This document shows, one piece after another, positions 52,864-62,372 of a stretch of DNA of 64,000 bases. This DNA comes from Larkinella sp051857545. Lineage in GTDB: Bacteria > Bacteroidota > Bacteroidia > Cytophagales > Spirosomataceae. The notes beneath the pieces were generated by a model. The model searched no databases and had not been told where the DNA came from. It worked only from the letters and a program-made list of their open reading frames with translations. Within the stretch, counting starts at the first letter, position 1, and each line of letters begins with the position of its first letter. The translations under genes were made by a program, and so were the position numbers. The stretch lies in contig NZ_JBPZHB010000001.1 in assembly GCF_051857545.1 (NCBI RefSeq), forward strand, positions 620,001 through 684,000. Reading direction: 5' to 3'.

Positions 52864-52970
52864 GGTTTACGGTTTTTGGTTTTCAGTTTACGGTTGGCTG
52901 ACGCACGAATACAGACGCGTCAAGTCACGCGTCAGCTACCGAAAACGGAAAACCGTAGACTGTAGACCGT
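52864..52970 (+). repeat. Intergenic hairpin H10 (imperfect)
   Basis: Outer words GGTTTTCAGTTTACGG and GGAAAACCGTAGACTG pair only partly. The inner GCTGACGC (52897-52904) / GCGTCAGC (52929-52936) pair exactly. The apex motif and word family match H3 and H6. Confidence 0.75.
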
Positions 52971-52976
52971 TTACTT

Positions 52977-53837
52977 ATGCAAAAAATAGGATTCATTGGC
53001 TTAGGAATCATGGGGAAACCCATGGCGTTGAACTTGATCAAAGCCGGTTATCCGGTATCGGTTCTGGAAAAAAGCAGCGCGGCTGGCGAGTTGGTTGCGG
53101 CTGGTGCAAAAGCGTTTCCGGGCAATAAAGCCCTGGCGCAAAATACGGACATCATCATTACGATGTTGCCGGATTCGCCCGATGTGGAGCAGGTCGTTTC
53201 CGGCCCGGACGGCGTTCTGGAAGGCATTCCGGCAGGTGCGTTGTTCATCGACATGTCCACGATTGCACCCAGTACGGCCCGGACTATTCATCAACAGATG
53301 CAGGAAAAAGGCGTGGAAGCACTGGATGCGCCGGTTTCAGGTGGTCAGGTGGGGGCGGTTTCGGCCTCGCTGTCGATCATGGTGGGTGGGAGCGACGCGG
53401 CCTTTCAACGCGCACTGCCGGTTTTTCAGGCGATGGGCAAAAACATCGTCCTGATCGGCGAACCGGGCGCGGGGCAAACCACCAAAGCCTGCAACCAGAT
53501 GATTGTCGGCATCACCATTCAGGCCGTGGCCGAAGCGTTTACGCTGGCGAAAAAAGCCGGGGTCGATCTGGAGAAAATGCGGGACGTTCTGCTGGGCGGT
53601 TTTGCCCAGAGCCGCATTCTCGACCTGCACGGCAAACGGATGATCGAGCGCAATTTTACGCCCGGTTTTAAAATCAAATTGCACAAAAAAGACCTGGGCA
53701 TTGCGCTGCAGTCGGGCGAGGAATTTTCGGTGCCGCTGAAAGCCACGGCGCTGGTCGCGGGGCAGATGCAAGCCGCTATCGAAGCCGGGAACGCCGAACT
53801 GGATCACAGCGGGATTCTATTGGAATTGGAAGAATGA
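52977..53837 (+). CDS. garR: 2-hydroxy-3-oxopropionate (tartronate semialdehyde) reductase
   Basis: NAD(P)H-dependent beta-hydroxyacid dehydrogenase of 286 residues. It has the dinucleotide-binding start IGFIGLGIMGKPMALNLIKAGY, the substrate motif DAPVSGGQVGA (about 118-128) and the catalytic Lys in GAGQTTKACNQM (about 163-174). It reduces tartronate semialdehyde from the aldolase to D-glycerate. No glycerate kinase is present in this window. The gene for the mannonate-dehydratase-like protein follows 30 bp later. Confidence 0.92.
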   Translation: MQKIGFIGLGIMGKPMALNLIKAGYPVSVLEKSSAAGELVAAGAKAFPGNKALAQNTDIIITMLPDSPDVEQVVSGPDGVLEGIPAGALFIDMSTIAPSTARTIHQQMQEKGVEALDAPVSGGQVGAVSASLSIMVGGSDAAFQRALPVFQAMGKNIVLIGEPGAGQTTKACNQMIVGITIQAVAEAFTLAKKAGVDLEKMRDVLLGGFAQSRILDLHGKRMIERNFTPGFKIKLHKKDLGIALQSGEEFSVPLKATALVAGQMQAAIEAGNAELDHSGILLELEE

Positions 53838-53867
53838 AGCGAAATCTCACCTAAATCCCTTACCAAC

Positions 53868-54986
53868 ATGAAACGGAAAAGTTTTATTAAAGTCATGGCC
53901 GCCAGCTCTGTCGGAGCGGCTGCGTTTGGTGCCGAACAGGCCCGGGCGGAAGTGAAAGCCGCACCCAAAAAAGTGCTGATGAAAGTCGGCTGCCAGTCGG
54001 GCGGCACCTCCGTGGAAAACCTCGAGTTCAAGGCGCGGCATGGGGTGTTTAACCTGGATGGTGGTTCGCCCAAAACCATACCGGGCAAAGGCTGGGACCT
54101 CGACGATTCGATGAAAAAGCGGGAAGCTTGCGAAAAATACGGCATTAGCCTCGACGCCTACCACTACCCCTTGACTTCCGCCGGGATCGACAAAGTAGAA
54201 TATCCGAACATCATGCTCGGGAAAAGTCCGGAGCGGGACCGCGAAATTGAAATTCTCCAGCAGATGATTCAGGTGGCCGGCAAAACCGGGATCAAAGTCC
54301 TGAACTACAACACCACGATTCTGCCGGTTTTGCGCACCGGGCGCTATACCGATCCCAAGCGCGGCAATGCCTCCTACAGCGTCTGGAATTACGAGGAAGC
54401 CCTCAAGCAAAACCACCCCAAAACCGTAGCCGGCGATGTGTCGATCGAGCAGATGTTCGAGCGCATTACGTACATGCTGGACCGGATTCTGCCGGTGGCC
54501 AAAGAATATAAAGTCAAGCTGGCCAACCACATCGCCGATCCGCCGACGCCGGTTGGCTACCGTGGCATCACCCGCTGGAACAGCCCCGACGTGTTCAAAG
54601 GAATTCAGCGGTTTGCGAAACTGTACGATAGTGAATACCACGGGTTTAACTTTTGTATCGGTTCGATTGCGGAAGGACTGAAAGATCCGAAAACCGAGAT
54701 TATGCCGATTATTAAGTGGGTAGGGGAGCGAAATCAAATTTTTAACGTTCATTTGCGGAACATCAAAGGTGGCTGGAACAATTTTCAGGAAGTGTATCCC
54801 GACAATGGCGACATGAACTTCCTGCACGTGGTCCGGGCCTTGCGCGATGTCGGTTTTTCCGGAATGGTGATGCCCGATCACGTGCCGCACCACCACGATG
54901 CAGGCAGTACGCCCCAGGCTTTTTCGTTTGCCTATGGCTACATCAAAGGGCTGCTCCAGGCGGTTTCCGACGAAGTGAAGAGTTAG
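53868..54986 (+). CDS. Exported mannonate-dehydratase-like (UxuA-type) protein
   Basis: TIM-barrel protein of 372 residues related to mannonate dehydratase. Motifs include LANHIADPPTPVGYRGI (about 207-223), GSIAEGL, IFNVHLRNIKGGW and MPDHVPHHHDAG. The metal-site neighbourhood (NH...DPP, HLRN, PDHVP) looks intact. Unlike E. coli UxuA it begins with MKRKSFIKVMAASSVGAAAFG, a Tat-like leader, so it may act outside the cytosol. Its place in a glucarate operon suggests a second, uronate-derived substrate. The exact reaction is uncertain. Confidence 0.82.
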   Translation: MKRKSFIKVMAASSVGAAAFGAEQARAEVKAAPKKVLMKVGCQSGGTSVENLEFKARHGVFNLDGGSPKTIPGKGWDLDDSMKKREACEKYGISLDAYHYPLTSAGIDKVEYPNIMLGKSPERDREIEILQQMIQVAGKTGIKVLNYNTTILPVLRTGRYTDPKRGNASYSVWNYEEALKQNHPKTVAGDVSIEQMFERITYMLDRILPVAKEYKVKLANHIADPPTPVGYRGITRWNSPDVFKGIQRFAKLYDSEYHGFNFCIGSIAEGLKDPKTEIMPIIKWVGERNQIFNVHLRNIKGGWNNFQEVYPDNGDMNFLHVVRALRDVGFSGMVMPDHVPHHHDAGSTPQAFSFAYGYIKGLLQAVSDEVKS

Positions 54987-55016
54987 TTAAATGACAACAG
55001 AATCCCGCATTTCACG

Positions 55017-56339
55017 ATGACTTTGACAACCCTTTTTCCCTACAAGGCCGGGCCAAGAATTAAGGAGATTACCGTTACACCGATTGCCGTTGTCGATCCG
55101 CCCTTGCTGAATGCCGCCGGTCTGCACGCACCGTATGCCCTCCGCACCATCGTGGAACTGGTAACGGACGACGGTATTTCGGGCATCAGCGAGATTCCGG
55201 GCAACAGCGACATCGATGCCGCTCTGGAAGCGTCAAAACCGTTGCTGATCGGACGCGACGTGTTTCAACTCCATGAAATCCGGCAGGTTCTGGTCAATCA
55301 TTTCGGCACCGACACAGCCGCCCAGCGGGGCGACGCGCCCTGGGATCAGCGGAAAATGGTCCATATTTTTAGCGCCATCGAAGTCGCTTGTCTGGATATT
55401 ATCGGGAAAGTAGTGGGTCGTCCGGTGGTCGATCTTCTCGGCGGCAAACTACGCGATCGGGTGCCGTTTTCGGCCTACCTGTTTTACAAATACGAAGGAG
55501 CCGGGGGCAAACTGGCGTTCGGTACCGACCCGAATGCGGAAGGCTGGGCCGCGGCCCGGCAAGCCAGTGCCCTGAATCCGGCCGAGATTGTGGCGCAGGC
55601 CAAAGCCATGTGTACCGAATTCGGATTTCAGTCGATCAAGCTGAAGGGCGGTGTTTTCGAGCCCCGGCAGGAGGTCGACGCGATGTTTGCGCTCTACGAA
55701 GCGTTTGGCCCGAATGTGCCGTTGCGGATCGATCCGAATGCGCTCTGGAAAGTCGAAACCGCCATTCAATACGGCCGGGAAATGGAGCCGATTCTGGAGT
55801 ATCTCGAAGATCCGGTTCGCGGACAGGCGGCTATGGCGGAGGTTCGCAAGGCCCTGAAAACGCCCCTTGCCACGAACATGTGTACGACCTCGTTCGAAGA
55901 CATTCCGAACAGCATTGCCATTGGGTCGGAGGATATTATCCTGAGCGATCACCATTTCTGGGGCGGTTTGCGGGCTTCGATGACACTGTCCGGCATTTGC
56001 GAAACCTTCGGGCGCGGGTTGTCCATGCACTCCAACAGCCACCTCGGCATTTCGCTGGCGGCCATGGTTCACCTCGGCGCGGCACTGCCGCAGGTTCCGT
56101 ATGCGCTGGACACCCATTATCCGTGGCAGTCGGACGAAATCATCACCGCCGGGCGGTTTACCTTCGAGGAAGGGGCGGTTCTGGTTCCGCAGGAACCCGG
56201 TTTGGGCGTCGAACTTGACCGGGATGCCTTGGCCAGACTGCACCAAAATTACCTGGATTGCGGGTTGAAAAAACGGGACGACGAACCGGAGATGCAGAAA
56301 AAACAGCCCGGCTGGAAATTTCAGGCCGTTCGCTGGTAA
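55017..56339 (+). CDS. gudD: Glucarate dehydratase (enolase superfamily)
   Basis: Enolase-superfamily acid-sugar dehydratase of 440 residues, close to GudD length. The catalytic KxK is Lys 208 / Lys 210 (SIKLKGG). The metal ligands lie in RIDPNALWK, YLEDPVRG and NMCTTSFEDIPNSI, and the HSNSHLG motif carries His 338 and His 342. It converts D-glucarate to 5-keto-4-deoxy-glucarate, the substrate of the aldolase encoded upstream. It is the last enzyme gene of the locus. The hybrid sensor follows 102 bp later. Confidence 0.93.
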   Translation: MTLTTLFPYKAGPRIKEITVTPIAVVDPPLLNAAGLHAPYALRTIVELVTDDGISGISEIPGNSDIDAALEASKPLLIGRDVFQLHEIRQVLVNHFGTDTAAQRGDAPWDQRKMVHIFSAIEVACLDIIGKVVGRPVVDLLGGKLRDRVPFSAYLFYKYEGAGGKLAFGTDPNAEGWAAARQASALNPAEIVAQAKAMCTEFGFQSIKLKGGVFEPRQEVDAMFALYEAFGPNVPLRIDPNALWKVETAIQYGREMEPILEYLEDPVRGQAAMAEVRKALKTPLATNMCTTSFEDIPNSIAIGSEDIILSDHHFWGGLRASMTLSGICETFGRGLSMHSNSHLGISLAAMVHLGAALPQVPYALDTHYPWQSDEIITAGRFTFEEGAVLVPQEPGLGVELDRDALARLHQNYLDCGLKKRDDEPEMQKKQPGWKFQAVRW

Positions 56340-56441
56340 ATTAGAAGAACGTGAGGAGGAACGAGCCACTCCTGTCTTTGTAAGATAATTCCATTCCGGT
56401 ATGCAATTAATCCAGTATCGGGATGGTTTAAGATTGCGAAG

Positions 56442-59400
56442 ATGACTCATCACAAACTCCGCGTTCGGTTCTGGCTGGGCGTTCTCTATACCTTTCTCCT
56501 GCTACCGGCCGCCATCGGGCAGCCGGACGGGCAAACATTCAGCCACCTTAGCGTGGAAGAAGGGCTGTCGCAAAGCAGCGTGTACGCCATCGCACAGGAT
56601 CCCAGCGGATTCATGTGGTTTGGCACCCGCGACGGGCTGAACCGATACGATTCCCGCCGGGTGGTGGTCTACAAAAACCAGAACGGCAATCCGCGCAGCC
56701 TGGCTTCCAATACGATCAACAGCCTGCTGGTGGATAAAAAAGGGCGGCTTTGGGTCGGCACGACGAAAGGCTTGTGTTTGTTCCGGCCCGATCAGGGTGA
56801 TTTTCAGCGATTTTCGTTCAACGATTCTCAGGATTCCACCATCATCAGTCTGGCGGAAGACAGCCGGGGCAACCTCTGGGTCGCCACGTTTCACGGATTA
56901 TATCGGTTGCAGGTCGGCCAATCCCGGCAGTTTGAGCCGTTGGCAAACCTGACAGAAAACCGTCGGGAGCTGAAAAACCGGCAAGTCCGAACCCTCTTTG
57001 AGGACCGTAACCGCAACCTCTGGGTTGGAACCTCCGGCGGTTTGGTGCAACTTCGGCCGATGCCTTCGGGAAAATTCCAACTGACACATCATTTCCTGGA
57101 ATCCACCGATGCGGTCTATCACAACGCCTTCAACAGCATCAACGCCATGGCCGAAGACCGGGCCGGACGGCTCTGGCTGGGCACCGAACGGCACGGTATT
57201 GCGCTGTTCGACAGGCAATTAAAGCGCGTTATTTCGTGGAATACCGCACCCGGACTGGACCTGAGCACCCAAACCATCCGAACGATTCAGGCTGACGGGA
57301 AAAGCAATTTCTGGGTGGGAACCATGTCAGGCCTGCACATTGTGGCGCAGGATGGCAGCCGGTTTCGAACCCTGACCAATCAGCCCGCCGACCCCGGTTC
57401 GCTAAGCGACAACTCAGTGCGCTCCATTTTTCGCGACCGGGATGGCTCGGTCTGGGTCGGGTCTTATTACGGGGGCGTCGATCTCTACAGTCCGCTGGCC
57501 CGGCAGTTTGGGTCCTATCGCCCGATCAGTCGTGAAGGCGGAATGCCGTTTAAAATTGCGGGGCCGATGCTGCCCGCCAGCGCATCGAATCAACTCTGGC
57601 TCGGCACCGAAGACCGGGGGCTGTTTCTGCTCAATGCCGATAGAACCGTTGCCCGGCATTACGTCCACAATCCGAAAAATAACCAATCCTTGTCCAACGA
57701 CAAGGTCAAATGCCTGCTGGCCGATGGGCCAAACGGCCTGTGGATCGGCACGTTGCAGGGGCTGAATTACCTGGATTTGCGCCGACAAACCATCACCCGG
57801 TATTTGCACGAACCCAACAACCCGCGTTCGTTGCCGAATGATCGCATTTACGACCTCAAACGGGATGCCGAAGGAACCCTCTGGATTGTGACAAACCTGG
57901 GCGGTTTATGCCGGTTTGAGCCTGAAACAAACGCTTTTGTGCAGATGGGACATCGGGCCGATCAACCTCATTCGCTCAGTTCCAACAACGCGATGAGTTT
58001 GCTCATCGACAGCCGACAACAGGTATGGGTCGGCACCACCAACGGCCTCAACCGGAAGGTGCCGGGTCGGGATGCTTTCGTCCGGTTTGTTCACCGCGAC
58101 ACCGATTCAACCTCAATCAGCAACAACCACATTACCTGTTTCCTCGAAGACCGGCAACACCGGCTTTGGATCGGTACACGCGACGGCGGTCTGAATCGGA
58201 TGCTTCCCGACAACCGCACGTTCCGGCATTACACGATGGCGCAGGGGTTGCCCAGCAACACGGTTTTTGGGATTCGCGAGGATCAGCAGGGGCGCTTGTG
58301 GATCAGCACCGACAATGGCCTAGCCCAACTCGATCCCGACCAGTCGAAGATCATTTCCTACAACAAACACGACGGGCTGGTGTGCAAGGAGTTCACCTCC
58401 AATTCAACGCATCGGGACGCGAACGGCTATTTTTACTTCGGGGGCTACGATGGCATTGTCTATTTCCACCCCGACAGCATTCGCCGGAACACCGCCCTGC
58501 CCCGGCTGGCGTTCACCCAGTTGCGGCTGTTCAACGAGCCGGTCACCAGCCTTTCCTCCGCTGGCATCGACTACCAACAGGGGCTTACGTTTACGCACCA
58601 GCAGAATGTTTTTTCGCTGGATTTTGCGGCTTTCAATTACATCAATTCCTTCAAAAACCGGTATGCCTACCGGTTGAAAGGCTTCGATAAAGGCTGGAAT
58701 TACGTGAATGAACCCCGCGCGATGTACATGAATCTGGCTCCCGGCGCGTATGTTCTTCAGGTAAAAGGGGCCAACAACGACGGCATCTGGAACCCCCAGC
58801 CGCTGGAACTGAGCATCACGGTTTTGCCGCCGATCTGGAAAACGGTCTGGGCATACATTCTCTATGCGCTGATTTTTGTGGGATTGCTGAGACTCTGGTC
58901 GCGGTTTAACCGAAACCGGCTTCGGCTGGCGCATGAACTGGAGGTGGAGCACATCGAAAAAGCCCGGCAGCAGGAGCTTCACCAGACCAAACTGAACTTC
59001 TTTACGGAAATTGCGCACGAAATCCGAACACCCTTAACGTTGGTGATGGGGCCGCTGGAGGTCTTGACCGCCCACCGGACCGACGATGCTTTTCTGCAAA
59101 AACAACTGGCCGTCATGCGGGGCAGTACCGACCGGTTGTTGCGGCTTTTGAACCAGCTTCTTGATTTCAGAAAGCACGAAACCGGGCACGTCCGGTTGCA
59201 AAAACGGCAGACGGATCTGGTGGTTTTTCTGGAAAGAATCACGGATTCGTTTCTGGAACACGCCCGCTCGCGTCAGGTCGTCCTGCTCACGGAGTCGGAA
59301 GTGACCGTCCTGCCGGTTTGGATCGATGCCGGAGAAATGGAGAAGGTGATCTATAACCTGCTGCTGAATGCGTTTAAATTTACCCCAGCGGGTGGCACCA

Positions 59401-60593
59401 TTTCCGTGCGGTTGCAACAGGATTTTGGCGCGTCAGATGCCGCCAACCGGGCGGTAATAACCATTGAAGACACGGGCAGCGGCATTCCGGCAGATGAACT
59501 GGAACCTATTTTTAACCCATTTTATCAGGTAAACCGCTCCAAAACGAGGGATTCCGGCTTTGGTCTGGGATTGGCACTCAGTAAAAGCATTGTGGATCAG
59601 CACCAGGGCCAGATCACGGTCGAGAGCCGGGAGCAGGTGTGGCAAACGGCTGGTTTTACGCGCTTTACGATCACCATTCCCGTCGGTTTGCCGGGTTTGT
59701 TCGAACCCGTACTGACCGACTCACCGGCAGAACCGGACTTTCAGGTACTTCGGCCAGCGGCTTTGATCGTGGCCCAGGAAAGTGCAATGGATTTGGAAGC
59801 AGTATCGCTTTCCGGCAAAAAACTTGTTCTGGTCGTTGAAGATCAGGACGACATCCGGGCGTATATCCGGGATTTGCTGGCCGACACTGCCCAGGTGATC
59901 GAAGCGGCTGACGGACTGACGGCGTGGGAAAAAGCGTCGCAGGTGTTGCCCGATCTGATCATCACCGACGTTGCCATGCCGGTGATGGACGGTTTTGCGC
60001 TGACCCACCGCATCAAATCCGATCCGCGTACCAGCCACATTCCGGTGATTATGCTCACGGCCAAAGGCACGACGGACGATCAGTTGGTGGGGCTGCAAAC
60101 CGGTGCCGACGACTACGTGACCAAGCCCTTTCACCCGGTTTTGCTACAGGCCCGCGTTCACAACCTGCTGTTGCTGCGGGAGCAGTTGCGGGCCAAATAC
60201 CACCGGATTGTGACGCTGCAACCGCAAGCGCAGCAACTGGATCACCCCGACGATAAATTCCTGAACCAACTGATGACGGTTCTGGACGCTCACATCAGCG
60301 ATGCCGATTTCAACGTGACCAGTCTGGTGGGCGAAATGGGCATGAGCCGCCCGGTTTTGTTCCGTAAAGTGAAAATGCTGACCGGTTTGTCGGTCATTGA
60401 CCTGTTGCGAACCACGCGGCTGAAAAAGGCGGAGAACCTGCTGAAACAGAAGAAAGCCAGCGTATCTGAAATCGCCTTTGCGGTCGGCTTCAGCGATCCC
60501 CGGTATTTCAGCCGGGCTTTCCGCGCCCAGTTTGGTGTCACGCCGACGGAGTATAGCAATCAGGTGGGTGAGTCGGCTGAGGTGAGGGTTTGA
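56442..60593 (+). CDS. Hybrid two-component sensor/AraC regulator of the glucarate locus
   Basis: HTCS regulator of 1383 residues. A signal peptide is followed by a Reg_prop beta-propeller (HLSVEEGLSQSSVYAIAQDP and many WVGT repeats), a Y_Y_Y domain (about 715-790) and a membrane helix (about 805-823). Then come HisKA with His 859 (TEIAHEIRTPL), an HATPase, a receiver with Asp 1176 (LIITDVAMPVMDG) and a C-terminal AraC HTH (EIAFAVGFSDPRYFSRAFRAQFG). Co-directional with the operon, it is probably its activator, adding a second control layer to the sigma/FecR pair. The likely ligand is a sugar acid or oligouronide. Confidence 0.94.
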   Translation: MTHHKLRVRFWLGVLYTFLLLPAAIGQPDGQTFSHLSVEEGLSQSSVYAIAQDPSGFMWFGTRDGLNRYDSRRVVVYKNQNGNPRSLASNTINSLLVDKKGRLWVGTTKGLCLFRPDQGDFQRFSFNDSQDSTIISLAEDSRGNLWVATFHGLYRLQVGQSRQFEPLANLTENRRELKNRQVRTLFEDRNRNLWVGTSGGLVQLRPMPSGKFQLTHHFLESTDAVYHNAFNSINAMAEDRAGRLWLGTERHGIALFDRQLKRVISWNTAPGLDLSTQTIRTIQADGKSNFWVGTMSGLHIVAQDGSRFRTLTNQPADPGSLSDNSVRSIFRDRDGSVWVGSYYGGVDLYSPLARQFGSYRPISREGGMPFKIAGPMLPASASNQLWLGTEDRGLFLLNADRTVARHYVHNPKNNQSLSNDKVKCLLADGPNGLWIGTLQGLNYLDLRRQTITRYLHEPNNPRSLPNDRIYDLKRDAEGTLWIVTNLGGLCRFEPETNAFVQMGHRADQPHSLSSNNAMSLLIDSRQQVWVGTTNGLNRKVPGRDAFVRFVHRDTDSTSISNNHITCFLEDRQHRLWIGTRDGGLNRMLPDNRTFRHYTMAQGLPSNTVFGIREDQQGRLWISTDNGLAQLDPDQSKIISYNKHDGLVCKEFTSNSTHRDANGYFYFGGYDGIVYFHPDSIRRNTALPRLAFTQLRLFNEPVTSLSSAGIDYQQGLTFTHQQNVFSLDFAAFNYINSFKNRYAYRLKGFDKGWNYVNEPRAMYMNLAPGAYVLQVKGANNDGIWNPQPLELSITVLPPIWKTVWAYILYALIFVGLLRLWSRFNRNRLRLAHELEVEHIEKARQQELHQTKLNFFTEIAHEIRTPLTLVMGPLEVLTAHRTDDAFLQKQLAVMRGSTDRLLRLLNQLLDFRKHETGHVRLQKRQTDLVVFLERITDSFLEHARSRQVVLLTESEVTVLPVWIDAGEMEKVIYNLLLNAFKFTPAGGTISVRLQQDFGASDAANRAVITIEDTGSGIPADELEPIFNPFYQVNRSKTRDSGFGLGLALSKSIVDQHQGQITVESREQVWQTAGFTRFTITIPVGLPGLFEPVLTDSPAEPDFQVLRPAALIVAQESAMDLEAVSLSGKKLVLVVEDQDDIRAYIRDLLADTAQVIEAADGLTAWEKASQVLPDLIITDVAMPVMDGFALTHRIKSDPRTSHIPVIMLTAKGTTDDQLVGLQTGADDYVTKPFHPVLLQARVHNLLLLREQLRAKYHRIVTLQPQAQQLDHPDDKFLNQLMTVLDAHISDADFNVTSLVGEMGMSRPVLFRKVKMLTGLSVIDLLRTTRLKKAENLLKQKKASVSEIAFAVGFSDPRYFSRAFRAQFGVTPTEYSNQVGESAEVRV

Positions 60594-60923
60594 AGGGATT
60601 TCACGGTAACGATCTGAACAATAGCTCTATGAACGCGCCGAAAAACGAAATGGATTAGCGGGAGTTGATGAACCATATCGAAACTTTTTTGCAAAAAGCC
60701 ACGATCGGTAAAGGCTTCGCCTTACTTATCTAACCAGCCATACTAAAACCTGGGCGAATGGCCTGAAAGTCGTTAGAATTGAACCCTCGTCTGTCTGGTG
60801 AATCAGCTATTTCTTCAAAATACCCCCAAATCTGTAGCAAAATTCAGCTTTTTTGCGACAATGTTGAAGAATGGACCTTTCTTTGCAAGCTAACATCCTA
60901 TCCCAACCCACCTCGTACGTTTC
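60594..60923 (+). other. Intergenic region before the symporter gene
   Basis: No gene is seen. TTTG at 60852 and TTTCTTTG at 60878 (one mismatch to TAnnTTTG, spacing 22) form a possible promoter with a leader of about 35 nt. Confidence 0.35.
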
Positions 60924-62345
60924 ATGGAAAACCTTGTTAATGCCATTAATGACATTATCTGGAGTAACGCGCTGATCATCCTCTGCCTCGGAGTCGGTGT
61001 TTATTTTTCAATCATCACCCGGTTTTTGCAGGTGCGCTACCTGAAAGACATGGTTCAGTTACTGTTTGGCGGCCATTCTTCCGCGAAGGGCGTTTCGCCT
61101 TTTCAGGCCTTTGCCATTGCCATTTCGGGACGGGTCGGAACCGGAAACATTGCCGGTGTTGCCACGGCCATCGCCATGGGCGGGCCGGGCGCGGTCTTCT
61201 GGATGTGGACCATTGCCTTTTTAGGCGCAGCATCAGCCTTCATCGAAGCTACCCTGGGTCAGATTTACAAGCAGGTGAAAGACGGCCAATACCGCGGTGG
61301 CCCGGCCTATTACATCGAAAAAGGACTTGGAATTCAATGGTATGCGACGCTGTTTGCCATCGCAACGGTTCTCAGTACCGCCTTATTTTTGCCCGGCGTT
61401 CAAAGCAACAGCATTGCCATCAGTGCCCAAAATGCGTTTCAAATCCCGGTGGCCGTTACCGGTGGCATTGTAACGCTCCTGTTGAGTCTGATCATCTTCG
61501 GTGGCGTAAAGCGCATTGGGAAAGTGGCCGAAATTGTCGTTCCGTTTATGGCCGGGGCCTACATTCTGATGGCCGTTATCATTATTGTCATGAACATCAC
61601 CGAAATCCCCTCGGTGATGAGTCTCATCGTTCGGTCGGCGTTTGATCTGGAACCGCTCTACAGTGGCGTTTTCGGCATGGCCGTGGCCTGGGGTGTAAAA
61701 AGAGGCATCTATTCCAATGAAGCCGGTCAGGGAACAGCCCCGCACGCAGCCGCAGCCGCCGAAACCAGCCATCCCGCCAAACAGGGACTGGTGCAGGCGT
61801 TTTCGGTGTATGTCGATACGCTGTTCGTCTGTACCGCCACCGCCTTCATGATTCTATTTACGGGGCAATACAATGTCTTGAATCCGAAAGGCGGGTTTCT
61901 GGTCGAAAACATCCCCGGCGCAGCCATTGGGGGCGAATACACGCAAATGGCCATCAACACCCACTTCCCATCGTTTGGGGGCGGTTTTGTGGCGGTATCG
62001 TTGTTTTTCTTCGCATTTACCACCATTATGGCCTACTACTACATCGCAGAAACGAATTTGAGCTACCTGGACCAGAAAAAAAACAGCAAAAGTCTGTTGC
62101 TGGCACTTCGCATTCTGATTCTGGGTGCCACCTTTTACGGGTCAGTCAAAACGGCGGCTCTGGCCTGGACGCTGGGCGACATCGGCGTAGGCATCATGGC
62201 CTGGCTTAATATCATTGCCATCATTCTCCTGCGAAAACCGGCGTTGCTGGCGCTGAAAGACTACCAGGCTCAGAAAAAAGCAGGGAAAGATCCCGTTTTC
62301 AATCCGAGGGAACTGGGTATTAAAAACGCCGATGAATGGGAGTAG
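60924..62345 (+). CDS. Sodium:alanine/glycine symporter (AGCS family)
   Basis: Inner-membrane amino-acid transporter of 473 residues with about ten helices. It shows the AGCS signatures SGRVGTGNIAGVATAIAMGG (about 68-87) and SNEAGQGTAPHAAAAAETSH (about 261-280). Family members import alanine or glycine with sodium. It appears monocistronic and unrelated to the sugar-acid operon. It converges on the GH88 gene. Confidence 0.93.
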   Translation: MENLVNAINDIIWSNALIILCLGVGVYFSIITRFLQVRYLKDMVQLLFGGHSSAKGVSPFQAFAIAISGRVGTGNIAGVATAIAMGGPGAVFWMWTIAFLGAASAFIEATLGQIYKQVKDGQYRGGPAYYIEKGLGIQWYATLFAIATVLSTALFLPGVQSNSIAISAQNAFQIPVAVTGGIVTLLLSLIIFGGVKRIGKVAEIVVPFMAGAYILMAVIIIVMNITEIPSVMSLIVRSAFDLEPLYSGVFGMAVAWGVKRGIYSNEAGQGTAPHAAAAAETSHPAKQGLVQAFSVYVDTLFVCTATAFMILFTGQYNVLNPKGGFLVENIPGAAIGGEYTQMAINTHFPSFGGGFVAVSLFFFAFTTIMAYYYIAETNLSYLDQKKNSKSLLLALRILILGATFYGSVKTAALAWTLGDIGVGIMAWLNIIAIILLRKPALLALKDYQAQKKAGKDPVFNPRELGIKNADEWE

Positions 62346-62372
62346 TCCTGATCAGAGCGACGGGTTCCGGTT

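Noticed and set aside
58025..58690. 221-codon alternative frame inside the third hybrid sensor
   Set aside because: It overlaps the propeller/Y_Y_Y part of the sensor in another frame and has no family similarity.
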